Below, piece by piece: positions 45,937 to 56,082 of a stretch of DNA of 64,000 nucleotides. This DNA is from Lysinibacillus sp. KCTC 33748 (GTDB lineage: Bacteria > Bacillota > Bacilli > Bacillales_A > Planococcaceae). The stretch is taken from contig NZ_MWSJ01000006.1 of the NCBI RefSeq assembly GCF_002237755.1, positions 124,001 through 188,000 of the forward strand. Reading direction: 5' to 3'. Made by a program: the position numbers and the translations under genes. How positions within the stretch are numbered: the stretch's first letter is position 1; each line of letters starts with the position of its first letter. The notes beneath the pieces were generated by a model. That model saw only the letters and a list, made by a program, of their open reading frames with translations. It did no database searches and had not been told where the DNA came from.

Positions 45937-47001
45937 ATGCTTGAATATGTAGCAATAGCGATTAGTTTATTTTTTGCGATGAACATAGGTGCTAGTGGAG
46001 CCGCAGCCTCAATGGGAGTTGCTTACGGTGCAGGTGCCATTAAAAAGGCTTGGCAAGCACTGCTCATTTGCTCAGTGGGTGTTTTTTCTGGGGCAGTTCT
46101 TGGAGGTGGAGAGGTAGTAAAAACAATCAGCTCCGGCATAATGCCGCAAGAGTACATTACAGTAAAGATTGTCATTATTATTTTAATTTCTGCAACGAGC
46201 TCACTATTTTTCGCCAATCTTTTAGGTATCCCATTATCAACGAGTGAAGTGACAGTGGGAGCAGTTGTAGGTGTAGGAATTGCCTATAAAGTGTTATACA
46301 TTAAATCATTACTTGTTATCTTATCGTTTTGGGTAATAGTTCCAATTGTAGCGTTTGTCATTGCATTTGTCTCTGGGAAGTGGCTGTATAAATTACGAGT
46401 TAAGGGCCTGCTAAAAGATCATCCAATATTAACGATTCTCCTTGTGTTCGCTGGATTTTTCGAAGCATTTTCAGCAGGGATGAATAACGTAGCAAATGCA
46501 GTTGGACCTCTTGTAGGTGCAGGGATGATGAGTGTAACAACAGGCATATTGCTTGGTGGGGCATTTGTGGCGCTTGGCTCAATGCTTCTTGGAAAACGAG
46601 TGCTTGAAACAAACGGTAAAAAAATTATGCGCTTTGAGAAGGCAGAAGGGGTACTGATCTCGAGTACAGGTGCACTCCTAGTCGGTGTAAGCTCTATTTT
46701 TGGACTTCCCGTGCCATTAACACAAGTAACATCCTCTTCGATTATCGGAATGGGGATGGCCAATAACGGAAAACAAATTTTCCATAAGCATATTGTGAAA
46801 AAGATAATCCGTATTTGGATTGTCTCGCCAATCTTTTCTTTAGCCATTTCTTATTTTTTAGTACAGCTATTCTTAGAAAAAGATTTCTATACCATCATAT
46901 TAATTGGCAGTATTATTGTTGGAACGCTTGGTGTCATTAGCTTAATGCGAACAATGCGTGAAGAAGAGCGCTCAATATACGATGCGGGTGAAGGAATTTA
47001 A
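45937..47001 (+). CDS. cysP: Sulfate permease CysP (PiT family)
   Basis: 354-aa membrane protein with about ten segments and the two PiT-type repeats: SLFFAMNIGASGAAASMGVAYGAG and FSAGMNNVANAVGPLVGAGM. B. subtilis CysP, the same length and in the same operon position, transports sulfate. AAAGGAG precedes ATG 45937. It is a second sulfate uptake route beside CysTWA. Confidence 0.93.
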   Translation: MLEYVAIAISLFFAMNIGASGAAASMGVAYGAGAIKKAWQALLICSVGVFSGAVLGGGEVVKTISSGIMPQEYITVKIVIIILISATSSLFFANLLGIPLSTSEVTVGAVVGVGIAYKVLYIKSLLVILSFWVIVPIVAFVIAFVSGKWLYKLRVKGLLKDHPILTILLVFAGFFEAFSAGMNNVANAVGPLVGAGMMSVTTGILLGGAFVALGSMLLGKRVLETNGKKIMRFEKAEGVLISSTGALLVGVSSIFGLPVPLTQVTSSSIIGMGMANNGKQIFHKHIVKKIIRIWIVSPIFSLAISYFLVQLFLEKDFYTIILIGSIIVGTLGVISLMRTMREEERSIYDAGEGI

Positions 47002-47054
47002 TACCCGAAAACATATAAAACTAAGTAATTCAATAAAATTAGGAGGATATTTTG

Positions 47055-48194
47055 ATGAGTTTACAACCACATGGTGGACTATTAGTGCAAGCAATTAATC
47101 TAGAGGAGGATGTAACACCTATAAAGAAAGTAATTGAACTTGATGCCATTTCACTAAGTGATTTAGAGCTAATTGCTATTGGTGGCTACAGTCCAATTGA
47201 AGGATTTTTAACGCAGGAAGATTATGAATCAGTTGTTGAACATACACGCTTAGCGTCTGGCGTGGTATGGAGTATTCCGATTACATTACCTGTAGCAGAG
47301 GATGTAGCGGCAACATTGCAGCCAGGTGATGAGGCAAAATTAGTATATGGTGATGCTGTTTATGGCGTTATTGAAGTTGCTGATATTTATGAGCCAAATA
47401 AGCAGAAAGAGGCATTGTTAATATACGGCACGGAGGATTTAGAGCATCCAGGTGTTAAAAAGTTGCATGAACGTCCAAATATTTATGTGGGCGGAAAAAT
47501 TACATTAGTAAAACGACTAGAGCAAAGGTTCCCAGCCTATTCATTTGATCCGTTTGAAACACGTCAAATTTTTGAAGAAAATGGGTGGAAAACAATTGTT
47601 GGCTTCCAAACACGGAATCCTGTACATCGAGCACATGAATATATTCAAAAGGCTGCACTTGAAACAATTGATGGATTATTTTTAAATCCACTAGTTGGGG
47701 AAACGAAATCAGACGATGTTTCAGCCGCAATTCGCATGGAGAGCTACGAAGTTTTGCTGAAAAATTATTATCCTGAAAATCGTGTACAATTAGGGGTGTT
47801 TCCAGCTGCCATGCGTTATGCAGGACCAAAGGAAGCTATTTTCCATGCACTTGTACGAAAAAATTATGGCTGTACACACTTTATCATTGGGCGTGACCAT
47901 GCAGGTGTTGGTGATTACTATGGCACATACGATGCACAAAAAATCTTTGAACAATTTACGGAAGATGAATTAGGAATTATTCCATTAAAATTTGAGCATA
48001 GCTTCTATTGCAACAAATGTGAGGGAATGGCAACAACGAAAACTTGTCCACATGATAGCTCTGCTCATGTCATTTTATCGGGTACTAAGGTTCGTGAAAT
48101 GTTACGTAATGGCGAAGTGCCTCCTAGTAAATTTAGCCGTAAAGAGGTTGTGGATGTATTGATTAAAGGAATGCGTAAGGAGGTTTTAAAGTGA
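47055..48194 (+). CDS. sat: Sulfate adenylyltransferase
   Basis: 379 aa. ATP-sulfurylase motifs: [14 protein letters not shown] near 182, [23 protein letters not shown] near 267. It joins sulfate and ATP to form APS. AGGAGG (47041-47046) is 8 bases before ATG 47055. Its stop overlaps the cysC start by four bases. Confidence 0.95.
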   Translation: MSLQPHGGLLVQAINLEEDVTPIKKVIELDAISLSDLELIAIGGYSPIEGFLTQEDYESVVEHTRLASGVVWSIPITLPVAEDVAATLQPGDEAKLVYGDAVYGVIEVADIYEPNKQKEALLIYGTEDLEHPGVKKLHERPNIYVGGKITLVKRLEQRFPAYSFDPFETRQIFEENGWKTIVGFQTRNPVHRAHEYIQKAALETIDGLFLNPLVGETKSDDVSAAIRMESYEVLLKNYYPENRVQLGVFPAAMRYAGPKEAIFHALVRKNYGCTHFIIGRDHAGVGDYYGTYDAQKIFEQFTEDELGIIPLKFEHSFYCNKCEGMATTKTCPHDSSAHVILSGTKVREMLRNGEVPPSKFSRKEVVDVLIKGMRKEVLK

Positions 48195-48784
48195 GTTCAA
48201 ATATCGTTTGGCATGAAGCTTCCATTACGAAAGAGGAGCGCCGTACACAAAACAAGCATCAAAGCTTTATTTTATGGTTCACTGGTTTATCAGCATCTGG
48301 AAAATCTTCGGTGGCGAATGCATTTGCACGCCGACTCTTTGAACGTGGCAATCAAGCATTTGTCTTAGATGGTGATAATGTTCGCCATGGCTTAAATAAG
48401 GATTTAGGATTTGATGAAGCTAGTCGAAAGGAAAATATAAGACGAATTGGAGAGGTATCTAAGCTTTTTGTGGAAAATGGACAAATTGTTCTAACTGCTT
48501 TTATTTCACCTTACCGAGAAGATCGTCAAGTTGTCCGTCAGCTTGTGGAAGTTGGGGAATTTATAGAGGTTTATGTGAAGTGTTCTGTTGAAACATGTGA
48601 AAAGCGTGATCCAAAAGGTCTTTATAAAAAAGCGCGAAATGCGGAAATTCTAAACTTTACTGGGATCAGTGCACCCTATGAAGAACCGGAAAATCCAGAA
48701 ATTACTTTAGACACAGAACTTAATTCTATCGAAGAATGCGTAGACCAGCTCACAGACATATTAACTTCAAAAGGATATATTTAG
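48191..48784 (+). CDS. cysC: Adenylylsulfate kinase
   Basis: 197 aa. Walker [10 protein letters not shown] near 32-40, [17 protein letters not shown], and [20 protein letters not shown] are APS-kinase signatures. It phosphorylates APS to PAPS. GTG 48191 overlaps the sat stop (GTGA), with AAGGAGG upstream. Last gene of cysH-cysP-sat-cysC. Confidence 0.94.
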   Translation: MSSNIVWHEASITKEERRTQNKHQSFILWFTGLSASGKSSVANAFARRLFERGNQAFVLDGDNVRHGLNKDLGFDEASRKENIRRIGEVSKLFVENGQIVLTAFISPYREDRQVVRQLVEVGEFIEVYVKCSVETCEKRDPKGLYKKARNAEILNFTGISAPYEEPENPEITLDTELNSIEECVDQLTDILTSKGYI

Positions 48785-48843
48785 GCTTAATAACCACGAG
48801 TAATAGTGGTGTGTTTATATTTAATAAATTTGCTTTCATAAAG

Positions 48844-48875
48844 AATCTGCTTACTCCTGAGGAAGCAGATTTTTT
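48844..48875 (+). terminator. Terminator of the cysH operon
   Basis: AATCTGCTT (48844-48852) pairs with AAGCAGATT (48863-48871), then T. Confidence 0.85.
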
Positions 48876-48879
48876 AACT

Positions 48880-48957
48880 GCTTTCAGCGGTGTTTAAACA
48901 GCCGCTAAAAAGGACAAAGCTGGTTCCGGACGCAATTATGCCGAGGTATATTTGATT
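48880..48957 (+). repeat. Dispersed repeat, class B, short copy
   Basis: CTTTCAGCGG...CCGCTAAAA, then GACAAAGCTGGTTCCGGACG and AATTATGCCGAGGTATATTTGAT, in the same order as the other class B blocks. Confidence 0.65.
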
Positions 48958-49038
48958 GAGAAATTTACCCATTTTTATAGAACGTTCCTAAACACTGTGA
49001 GATGATTAAATCATCAATCATTATAGGAGATGAAAGAA

Positions 49039-49509
49039 ATGAGCATACATATTCAACTATTAACCGAGGATATTATAAACCAGAAATTATTAAATGAAAT
49101 ATTGGAACTTTGGAATGAAAATGCCATAGAAACTGCAAATTGTGAATTAGGAGAGAGTGAAAGGAAGGGAATTCAAGAACAGCTAGAACAATATATTAAA
49201 TCAAAATATGGGGCCATTTATATAGCAACGAATGAAAATAATGAAATGATTGGTTTTGGAATGGCTTCGATCAAAAGGGATTTTATTTACGATATGAACT
49301 ATGGCCAAATAGACGAAGTATATGTAGTGCCAGTATATAGAAGACAGAAGGTTGCTAAACGTCTAGTAGATGACTTAGTGATTTGGTTTAATGACGAGCA
49401 TGATACTTCAGTAGTAAATGTTTATGTAGATTTAGAAAATGACTTAGCACTAAATTTTTGGGAAGGTATTGGTTTAGAAAAAGAATTTTTTATGCTATCA
49501 AACAATTAA
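49039..49509 (+). CDS. GNAT-family N-acetyltransferase
   Basis: 156 aa. IDEVYVVPVYRRQKVAKRLVDDLV is the acetyl-CoA-binding strand and loop (R-R-x-x-V-A form of the R/Q-x-x-G/A motif), followed by VDLENDLALNFWEGIGLEKEF. ATG 49039 is 9 bases after AGGAG; ATG 49030 is too close. Substrate unknown. Confidence 0.85.
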   Translation: MSIHIQLLTEDIINQKLLNEILELWNENAIETANCELGESERKGIQEQLEQYIKSKYGAIYIATNENNEMIGFGMASIKRDFIYDMNYGQIDEVYVVPVYRRQKVAKRLVDDLVIWFNDEHDTSVVNVYVDLENDLALNFWEGIGLEKEFFMLSNN

Positions 49510-49548
49510 AAAAGTGGCCAATGAAGTCTATTCGTTGGCCACTTTTTT
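49508..49548. terminator. Bidirectional terminator between GNAT and mrpG
   Basis: AAAAAGTGGCCAA pairs with TTGGCCACTTTTT across a loop of about 13 bases. Confidence 0.92.
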
Positions 49549-49554
49549 GAAAAG

Positions 49555-49923
49555 TTATTTAATGCCTTGTTCCTTTTTCATCCGATCAATTTCAGGCCCA
49601 AGCTCGTCGTGAATTGTGCCTTTCCAAGGTTTTACACCAGCAATGTATGAGGAGCGAGTCATTATATGCCCTCCGACAGGACCTGTGATGAACAGGAACA
49701 GTATACCAAGCAAAATGCGGGGATTAAAGTGATCTTCAATAAGCCAGAAGTGAAAGAATACGCCAATGAGTACGCACATAACACCGAGCGTTGCACTTTT
49801 AGAAGCAGCGTGAGCACGTGTGTACAAATCAGGTAAACGGACAAGACCAATGGCTGTCACGACAATAAATAGCACCCCGATAGAAATGAAAAAGATAACT
49901 AAACTATTAGCGAGTATTGTCAC
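49555..49923 (-). CDS. mrpG: Mrp antiporter subunit G
   Basis: 122 aa, three membrane segments: FISIGVLFIVVTAIGLVRLPDLYTRAHAASKSATLGV is the MnhG/PhaG signature. Start is GTG 49923, overlapping the end of mrpF by 17 bases. Part of the Na+(Li+)/H+ antiporter complex in the membrane, used for pH and sodium homeostasis. Confidence 0.92.
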   Translation of the reverse strand: MTILANSLVIFFISIGVLFIVVTAIGLVRLPDLYTRAHAASKSATLGVMCVLIGVFFHFWLIEDHFNPRILLGILFLFITGPVGGHIMTRSSYIAGVKPWKGTIHDELGPEIDRMKKEQGIK

Positions 49924-50188
49924 GTTTAATGATATCTCCTTTCTCTATGAATTTAGAGAAAGCAACCGTACCGATAAACGATAAAATCGCTAACAATAAT
50001 ATAATCTCTAGGAAGAAGCTTGTTTCAACTAATACTGAAAACAGTCCAATTAGCGAGATGACTGATACACCTAATGAATCCAATGCTACCACACGGTCGG
50101 ATGCAGAAGGTCCTTTAACCATTCGATAAATAACTGCAACCATCGATAAGCAAATCACCACAATTGCAGTAATAATAAACGTTGTCAT
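49907..50188 (-). CDS. mrpF: Mrp antiporter subunit F
   Basis: 93 aa, three membrane segments, with YRMVKGPSASDRVVALDSLG typical of MnhF/PhaF. It overlaps mrpE by four bases (ATGA) and mrpG at its other end. Confidence 0.92.
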   Translation of the reverse strand: MTTFIITAIVVICLSMVAVIYRMVKGPSASDRVVALDSLGVSVISLIGLFSVLVETSFFLEIILLLAILSFIGTVAFSKFIEKGDIIKRDNTR

Positions 50189-50664
50189 GATTTACTCACC
50201 TCCAAAATCGCTTTCTCAAATGAATCTCGAATTGCAGTAATTGCTTCATCGACATCACTCATGTCGATAGCATGTACATACAAAGTTTTTGCATCATCTG
50301 ATACGTGCACTACTACAGTACCAGGTGTTAACGTAATGAGACTCGATAATAATGTAATTTCCCATTCTTGTGTTAAAACAGTAGGATAGGCGAAGAACGC
50401 AGGCTGCATATCCAACTTTGGCTTTAAGACCACTCGAAGCACTTGTATATTCGCTAACACTAACTCTTTTAAAAAGAGTAAAGTCAATTTAATGATTGCC
50501 CATATGCGGTAGACGTAAAGACGGGTTGTAAAAAATCTACGCATAATAACGAGTAATACAATACCAAGAATGAACCCAATGATAAAGCCTGTTGCTGTGT
50601 AATTAGAAGAAAGGAACATCCAAACGAAGGCAAGCATAACATTTAAAATAATTTGAAATGCCAT
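50185..50664 (-). CDS. mrpE: Mrp antiporter subunit E
   Basis: 159 aa with two or three membrane segments and LITLTPGTVVVHVSDDAKTLYVHAID, the MnhE mark. AGGAGG-like sequence lies before ATG 50664; four bases separate it from mrpD. Confidence 0.93.
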   Translation of the reverse strand: MAFQIILNVMLAFVWMFLSSNYTATGFIIGFILGIVLLVIMRRFFTTRLYVYRIWAIIKLTLLFLKELVLANIQVLRVVLKPKLDMQPAFFAYPTVLTQEWEITLLSSLITLTPGTVVVHVSDDAKTLYVHAIDMSDVDEAITAIRDSFEKAILEVSKS

Positions 50665-50668
50665 ATCT

Positions 50669-52156
50669 CTAATCCTCCTTCAATACAGCATCTATATAAA
50701 TAGATGGATCACTTAATAGTTTTGCTGCATCGTCCATAAATGGTGTAATCCATTCAGAACCAACGCCATACGCTACGGTAATGAGCACTAGAATAACAGT
50801 AGGCATGAATAGTGTATGATAGACTTTTTTATCGACAGTACCTGTCGTTTCTTTTTCCTCACCCCAAAAGGCATAAAGGAAAATACGAATAACGGACAAT
50901 AACACGAGAAGTGACGAAGCTAAAATAAAAATACTGCTCCAGTTACTGCCTGCTTCAAAGCCTCCCTGAGCAATTAACAGCTTTCCGACGAAGCCACTAA
51001 GTGGGGGAATCCCTGCTAAACCAAATGCTGCAATTAAATAGAACCAACCGAGGGCAGGGTATTTATTCATTAGACCGCCCATTTTTCGTAAATCAGATGT
51101 GCCCGTAATGTAAATCACTATACCTATTAACATGAAGAGCGCTGCTTTTATAAGCATGTCATGAATTAAATAGAACATGGCACCTTTTAGGGCGATTTCA
51201 TTCATTTGAGATACACCGAATAAAATAACACCTACAGCAATGACGATATTATAGATAATGATGAGCTTCACATCGTGATAGGCAAGAGCACCGATACAGC
51301 CCGCAATAATTGTTGCAACTGCTAATGCCATTAGTAGATCATGCGTATATGATAAATCATGAACGAAGAACAATGTATATGTTCGAGTAATCGCGTAAAT
51401 GCCAACCTTTGTTAATAGTGCACCAAATAGCGTTAGTACTGGTATTGGAGCTGCCGCATAAGAAGTTGGAAGCCAGAAGTATAACGGGAAAATAGCCGCT
51501 TTTAACCCAAATACCATTAAAAATAGTACAGCTATAACCGTAACAATACCTGGCTGATTAATGTCAGCAATTTTTACAGCAATATCTGCCATGTTTAATG
51601 TGCCTACTACTGAGTAAAGGAAGGCAACTGTTATAACAAACAATGCAGATGAAATAACATTAATTAAAATATATTTAATGGAACCTTTAAGCTGTCCTTT
51701 TTCGCCCCCAAGAACGATGAGCAAATAAGAGGCCATTAACAATACCTCGAAGAATACGAAAAGGTTAAAAATATCGCCTGTCGTAAATGCCCCGTTCACC
51801 CCAGTTAAAATAAACATGATCCCAGGATAATAGAAGAAGCGTTCGCGTTCCTTTGTGATGGAACCAAAGCCATACCAAACAACAAAGATGGCAATCAGAA
51901 GCGTTGTTGTGACAAGTAGTGCGGACACCATATCTGAAACCATCGTTATACCATACGGCACAGGCCAGTCCCCGAACGTCACCTTTTGTATACCGTCATT
52001 CTTCACCTTTATAAGCAGTGAAAGGGCTGATATAAGTGCGAGCCCTATACCAAGTAATGCGAATGAACGCTGGTATTTTAAGTTTTTTTGCCCAAACATC
52101 AAAATTATACCGAAGAAAAACGGAATGATAATGGGTAGTAGAAGGAAGTTATTCAT
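50669..52156 (-). CDS. mrpD: Mrp antiporter subunit D
   Basis: About 495 aa, fourteen membrane segments, related to complex I NuoN/NuoM: FFEVLLMASYLLIVLGGEKGQLKGSIKYILIN and a key lysine/glutamate set. ATG 52156 (MNNFLLLPIIIPF) is the family-like start; ATG 52162 and GTG 52165 are alternatives. It overlaps the end of mrpC. Confidence 0.93.
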   Translation of the reverse strand: MNNFLLLPIIIPFFFGIILMFGQKNLKYQRSFALLGIGLALISALSLLIKVKNDGIQKVTFGDWPVPYGITMVSDMVSALLVTTTLLIAIFVVWYGFGSITKERERFFYYPGIMFILTGVNGAFTTGDIFNLFVFFEVLLMASYLLIVLGGEKGQLKGSIKYILINVISSALFVITVAFLYSVVGTLNMADIAVKIADINQPGIVTVIAVLFLMVFGLKAAIFPLYFWLPTSYAAAPIPVLTLFGALLTKVGIYAITRTYTLFFVHDLSYTHDLLMALAVATIIAGCIGALAYHDVKLIIIYNIVIAVGVILFGVSQMNEIALKGAMFYLIHDMLIKAALFMLIGIVIYITGTSDLRKMGGLMNKYPALGWFYLIAAFGLAGIPPLSGFVGKLLIAQGGFEAGSNWSSIFILASSLLVLLSVIRIFLYAFWGEEKETTGTVDKKVYHTLFMPTVILVLITVAYGVGSEWITPFMDDAAKLLSDPSIYIDAVLKED

Positions 52157-52490
52157 CCTCATCACTTCCTCTCATTAAGCTTATATCATCTGTCTCGAGC
52201 TCTTGGTAAGAACGGTAAGCAAGTACAAGGAAGAAAGCAGTTACCCCAAAGCTAATAACAATCGCTGTTAAAATAAGCGCTTGTGGTAATGGGTCTGCAA
52301 AAGTTTTTGCCCCTTCCTTTAAAACAGGTGGTGCTTCTCCACCAAGCCCGCCCATCGTTAAAATGAGAAGGTGAGCACCATGACTTAAAAGCCCTGTCCC
52401 GATTATAATACGCAATAAGCTTTTGGATAAGATTAAATAAACCGCTGCCATAAACAAAAAGCCTATGACAAACGCCATAATTATTTCCAT
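52149..52490 (-). CDS. mrpC: Mrp antiporter subunit C
   Basis: 113 aa, three membrane segments, NuoK-like: AAVYLILSKSLLRIIIGTGLLSHGAHLLIL and DPLPQALILTAIVISFGVTAFFLVLAYR. ATG 52490 overlaps the mrpB stop (TAATG), with GGGGAGG before it. Confidence 0.94.
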   Translation of the reverse strand: MEIIMAFVIGFLFMAAVYLILSKSLLRIIIGTGLLSHGAHLLILTMGGLGGEAPPVLKEGAKTFADPLPQALILTAIVISFGVTAFFLVLAYRSYQELETDDISLMRGSDEDE

Positions 52491-52912
52491 TATTCATCCT
52501 CCCCAATCGTTTGAATAATGGTCATCGTAACGCCGACAACAACCAAATAGACACCGCTATCAAAAAGCATAGCCGTGTGTAATGACTGTTTGCCTAGAAG
52601 CGGTAAATCGAAATAATCAAAGAAATGTGTGAAAAACGGTTTACCTACAAACATTGGGAAAGCGGCTGTTGCTAGGGCTAGAAGTAAGCCAATTGCAGTT
52701 AAATACGTATAATTTATTGGTAAAACTTTACGAACCGTATTTAAATCAAAGGCAAGGACTAAAAGTACGATAGCACTCGATGTTAAAAGTCCACCGACAA
52801 AGCCGCCCCCAGGTGTGTAATGACCAGCAAGGAAAATATGAATGGAGAAGAAGAAAATAATGAAGAATACAATTTTTGTTGTAAATTGTATAATTACATC
52901 ATTTGTTTTCAT
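52490..52912 (-). CDS. mrpB: Mrp antiporter subunit B
   Basis: 140 aa, four membrane segments; HIFLAGHYTPGGGFVGGLLTSSAIVLL is the MnhB signature. It starts inside the 3' end of mrpA, which suggests coupled translation. Confidence 0.94.
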   Translation of the reverse strand: MKTNDVIIQFTTKIVFFIIFFFSIHIFLAGHYTPGGGFVGGLLTSSAIVLLVLAFDLNTVRKVLPINYTYLTAIGLLLALATAAFPMFVGKPFFTHFFDYFDLPLLGKQSLHTAMLFDSGVYLVVVGVTMTIIQTIGEDE

Positions 52913-55313
52913 GCGATTTCTCCTTTCTATTCATGCGTAGCTTGATCATTGCTAAAATGGCCATTCCAGCAATACCTAGCACTGTAATTTCAAATAATGT
53001 ATCAAAGCCACGGTAGTCTACTAAAATTACATTGACAATGTTTCCACCGCCAGCTTTTGAATAAACTGTTTCCTCATAATACTTCGAGATAGTCGGAATC
53101 AATTTTTGTGAATGTGCAGACAGTGCTATAAGCGTAACCATAACACCGACAGCAATGGAAACAATTGCCCGATTTAATTGGAATCGCATGCGCTCTTCTC
53201 GTTTTCCAAGCTTCGGCAGATGATAAAACGCTAGTAAAAATAGCGCAACAGAAATCGTTTCAATGACAAGTTGTGTCAATGCTAAATCAGGAGCATTAAA
53301 AATAACGAAGAACAATGCTACTGTGTAGCCGACAGCACCAAGACCTATAATCGCTGTTAAGCGTGACTTTGCTAAAATTGTAATGGCTGTTCCAATGACT
53401 AATACTACGACTAAAATGATTTCGTAAGGACTAATAGGTGCAGTATCTTGGAAGGAGACTGTAAAGGCCTTCTTCACAAATAAGGAACCTATGACAATCG
53501 CGGCAATACTACTAAACATATATAGCAGGTAATGACGCATAGAGCCTGTCATATATAGACGTGATACACGATTTAATCCTACGTCCAGTCCAAGCATTAT
53601 TTTGTCGTATGCATTATTCAATGTTAAAGATCGTGGGAATTTTTGATAAATACCCTGCCATTTCGGTAATGATACAAACAATAGAACCCCAATAATTACT
53701 ATGCCAAATGTCATGATTAATTCGGGTGTAATTTCACCATGCCAAGCCGCCACGTGAATATTAATATCCTTTGGTGAATCATATAAGAATGGCTGAATGG
53801 CTTGTACTGCTGGCTTTACAAAAGTATCCCCTACTAGGTTCGGAATAAAGAAGATTGTTACCACTAATGCTGCTAAAATCATCGGTGAAATCAGCATACC
53901 AATTGGTGCCTCATGTGGTTTGTGAGGTAATTTCTCTGGTGTATATTTACCAGTAAATGTTCTGAAAACAAAATAGAAACTATAGACAAATGTAAAAATA
54001 CTAGCAATCCAAGCGACAATCGGGAAGAGTGCTCCCCATGTATCAAAGCCGAAAAATTCAAAATTTTGCAGTGCAAGCATTGCTGTTAAAAACATTTCCT
54101 TACTTAAGAAGCCGTTAAATGGCGGTAGACCGGCCATTGATAAGCTTCCGATTGCCGCGACTGTAAAGCTAAGCGGCATAATACTCATTAAGCCACCGAG
54201 CTTACGAATATCACGTGTACCTGTTTCATGATCGACAATACCTGCAATCATGAATAAGCTTCCTTTAAATGTTGCATGGTTGATCAGGTGGAAGATCGCC
54301 GCAAAAGCAGCAAATTTAATCGTATCTGTTGCCCCATTGCCATGAAATGCTAAGGCACTAGCTCCGAGCAATGACATAATAAGGCCAAGCTGACTCACTG
54401 TAGAGAACGCAAGGATTCCTTTTAAATCTGTTTGTTTCACAGCAAAGAACGAACCCCAGAATAGCGTTAAAATACCTACGCCTGTAACGAGCCATACCCA
54501 AAGCTCAGAAACTGCGAAAATTGGTGTAAAGCGTGCTACTAAATAAATACCTGCCTTTACCATTGTTGCGGAGTGAAGGTATGCACTTACTGGTGTTGGC
54601 GCTTCCATTGCATCTGGTAACCAAATGTAGAATGGGAATTGTGCAGATTTTGTAAATGCGCCTAAAAGTATTAAAACGAGTGACCAAGTGAACATTGGAT
54701 GCTGCACTAAGTTAGGTGCCATGACAATAAGTTCACGGATTGAATACGTTCCTCCCATTAAATACAGAAGGATGAATCCTCCTAACATCATTAAGCCGCC
54801 GCCGACTGTAATCATCATTGATTTAAGTGCACCAAAGCGAGATGCATCACGAGAATACCAGTAGCCAATTAGTAAAAATGACGAAATGGATGTTAGCTCC
54901 CAAAAGAAGTACAAAGAAATTAAATGATCTGACTGTACTACTCCTAGCATTGCGGTCATAAATAGTAATAAGTAAACATAAAAATTATGTAATCTTTCTT
55001 TATGTTTGTCTAAGTAAAAAATAGAGTAAAGTACGACTAACGAGCCAATTCCGGTAATGAGTAATGAGAATAGCAAGCTAAGTCCGTCTAAATAAGAAAC
55101 GACGGAAATATCAAGCGATGGAATCCAAGGAAGCTCTTCAAGAAAAACTTTACCATCTGCTACTTTTGCGATATATGAGGCGTAAATAATCGCGAGTGTA
55201 GCAGGGACTGCAAGAACAAACCAGCCTGTGTGAATATTTTTAATGCGTTTATATAAAAATGGCACAAATATTGCAGCAAGCATTGGAATGAAAATATAAA
55301 GTACTTGTAACAA
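52899..55313 (-). CDS. mrpA: Mrp antiporter subunit A
   Basis: 804 aa, about twenty membrane segments. The first 500 residues resemble complex I NuoL (FFWELTSISSFLLIGYWYSRDASRFGALKSM, LPDAMEAPTPVSAYLHSATMVKAGIYLVAR), and the C-terminal part (FFVIFNAPDLALTQLVIETISVALFLLAFY) is the MbhE/MnhB-like extension. Start is TTG 55313 after AGGAGG. First gene of the operon; a TATAAT box lies at 55351-55346 on the minus strand. Confidence 0.95.
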   Translation of the reverse strand: MLQVLYIFIPMLAAIFVPFLYKRIKNIHTGWFVLAVPATLAIIYASYIAKVADGKVFLEELPWIPSLDISVVSYLDGLSLLFSLLITGIGSLVVLYSIFYLDKHKERLHNFYVYLLLFMTAMLGVVQSDHLISLYFFWELTSISSFLLIGYWYSRDASRFGALKSMMITVGGGLMMLGGFILLYLMGGTYSIRELIVMAPNLVQHPMFTWSLVLILLGAFTKSAQFPFYIWLPDAMEAPTPVSAYLHSATMVKAGIYLVARFTPIFAVSELWVWLVTGVGILTLFWGSFFAVKQTDLKGILAFSTVSQLGLIMSLLGASALAFHGNGATDTIKFAAFAAIFHLINHATFKGSLFMIAGIVDHETGTRDIRKLGGLMSIMPLSFTVAAIGSLSMAGLPPFNGFLSKEMFLTAMLALQNFEFFGFDTWGALFPIVAWIASIFTFVYSFYFVFRTFTGKYTPEKLPHKPHEAPIGMLISPMILAALVVTIFFIPNLVGDTFVKPAVQAIQPFLYDSPKDINIHVAAWHGEITPELIMTFGIVIIGVLLFVSLPKWQGIYQKFPRSLTLNNAYDKIMLGLDVGLNRVSRLYMTGSMRHYLLYMFSSIAAIVIGSLFVKKAFTVSFQDTAPISPYEIILVVVLVIGTAITILAKSRLTAIIGLGAVGYTVALFFVIFNAPDLALTQLVIETISVALFLLAFYHLPKLGKREERMRFQLNRAIVSIAVGVMVTLIALSAHSQKLIPTISKYYEETVYSKAGGGNIVNVILVDYRGFDTLFEITVLGIAGMAILAMIKLRMNRKEKSHENK

Positions 55314-55345
55314 AAAAATCCTCCTTTATGCAAGTAAGTAGGTTA

Positions 55346-55351
55346 ATTATA
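55346..55351 (-). promoter_or_regulatory. -10 box of the mrp operon promoter
   Basis: Minus strand TATAAT, about 33 bases before the mrpA start. No strong -35 is seen at the right distance. Confidence 0.4.
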
Positions 55352-55467
55352 ACGCACTTTTTGTATGAATGCATATGCACTCATAGGATTTAGCTTGCGA
55401 TAGTGGAAGAATTTTGGATATATTATAAATAAGAAGTTATCAATAAAAATAGAGGAAAAAAATTTTT

Positions 55468-56031
55468 ATGAGAAACCCTTATATTTATGGTTATCTACCA
55501 TTGATTACGATTTTGTTATTTAGTTTGACGTTTGGTATGTATGCTGTAAGTGAATCATTGCAAGTTTTTCATGCAATTGGTGTATATTCTGGCATGCGGG
55601 AGTTTTTATCTGATTTCGAGCTCCGTGTTTTTTTACTAATTGTCTTTGCGGGAATCTTTTTTATGTTATTTTCAGCATTAAAATTAGTAGGGGAAACGAT
55701 TCATGAGCTTGGAATGTTATTTTTCTCAAAGGATAATGATGGTGCGACAGTTCATCAAGCACGAGGCGGATATATCATATTATTAGTTGGTGCAATATGT
55801 TCAGCCTTTGCTATTCAATTTATTTACGTATTAGTAGGTATTTTTGTCTTAACCGTTTTTATCTACTTTATTTACCTTATCTATAAAATGAGCCATTTTA
55901 TGTCGATGAGTGGAACGATTGGCTTACTAGTATTTGAGCTATTTATGTGGACAATACTATTATCGCTAATAATTTATGTTGTTTTAAAATTGTATAATGG
56001 CATCTTGGCAAGCTTGCCGTTTGCACATTAA
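55468..56031 (+). CDS. yufK: YufK-like membrane protein (DUF5366)
   Basis: 187 aa, about five membrane segments: YLPLITILLFSLTFGMYAVSESLQV, FLLIVFAGIFFMLFSALKLVGETIHELGML. In B. subtilis yufK is next to mrpA, and the same divergent position here supports the name. Function unknown. AGAGGA precedes ATG 55468. Confidence 0.72.
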   Translation: MRNPYIYGYLPLITILLFSLTFGMYAVSESLQVFHAIGVYSGMREFLSDFELRVFLLIVFAGIFFMLFSALKLVGETIHELGMLFFSKDNDGATVHQARGGYIILLVGAICSAFAIQFIYVLVGIFVLTVFIYFIYLIYKMSHFMSMSGTIGLLVFELFMWTILLSLIIYVVLKLYNGILASLPFAH

Positions 56032-56082
56032 ATGCCTCGATTTTCATTAAGTATTTATCCAATTACATAATACCGTTCAACG

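Noticed and set aside
46419..46847. 142-codon minus-strand frame inside cysP
   Set aside because: Antisense shadow of the permease gene.
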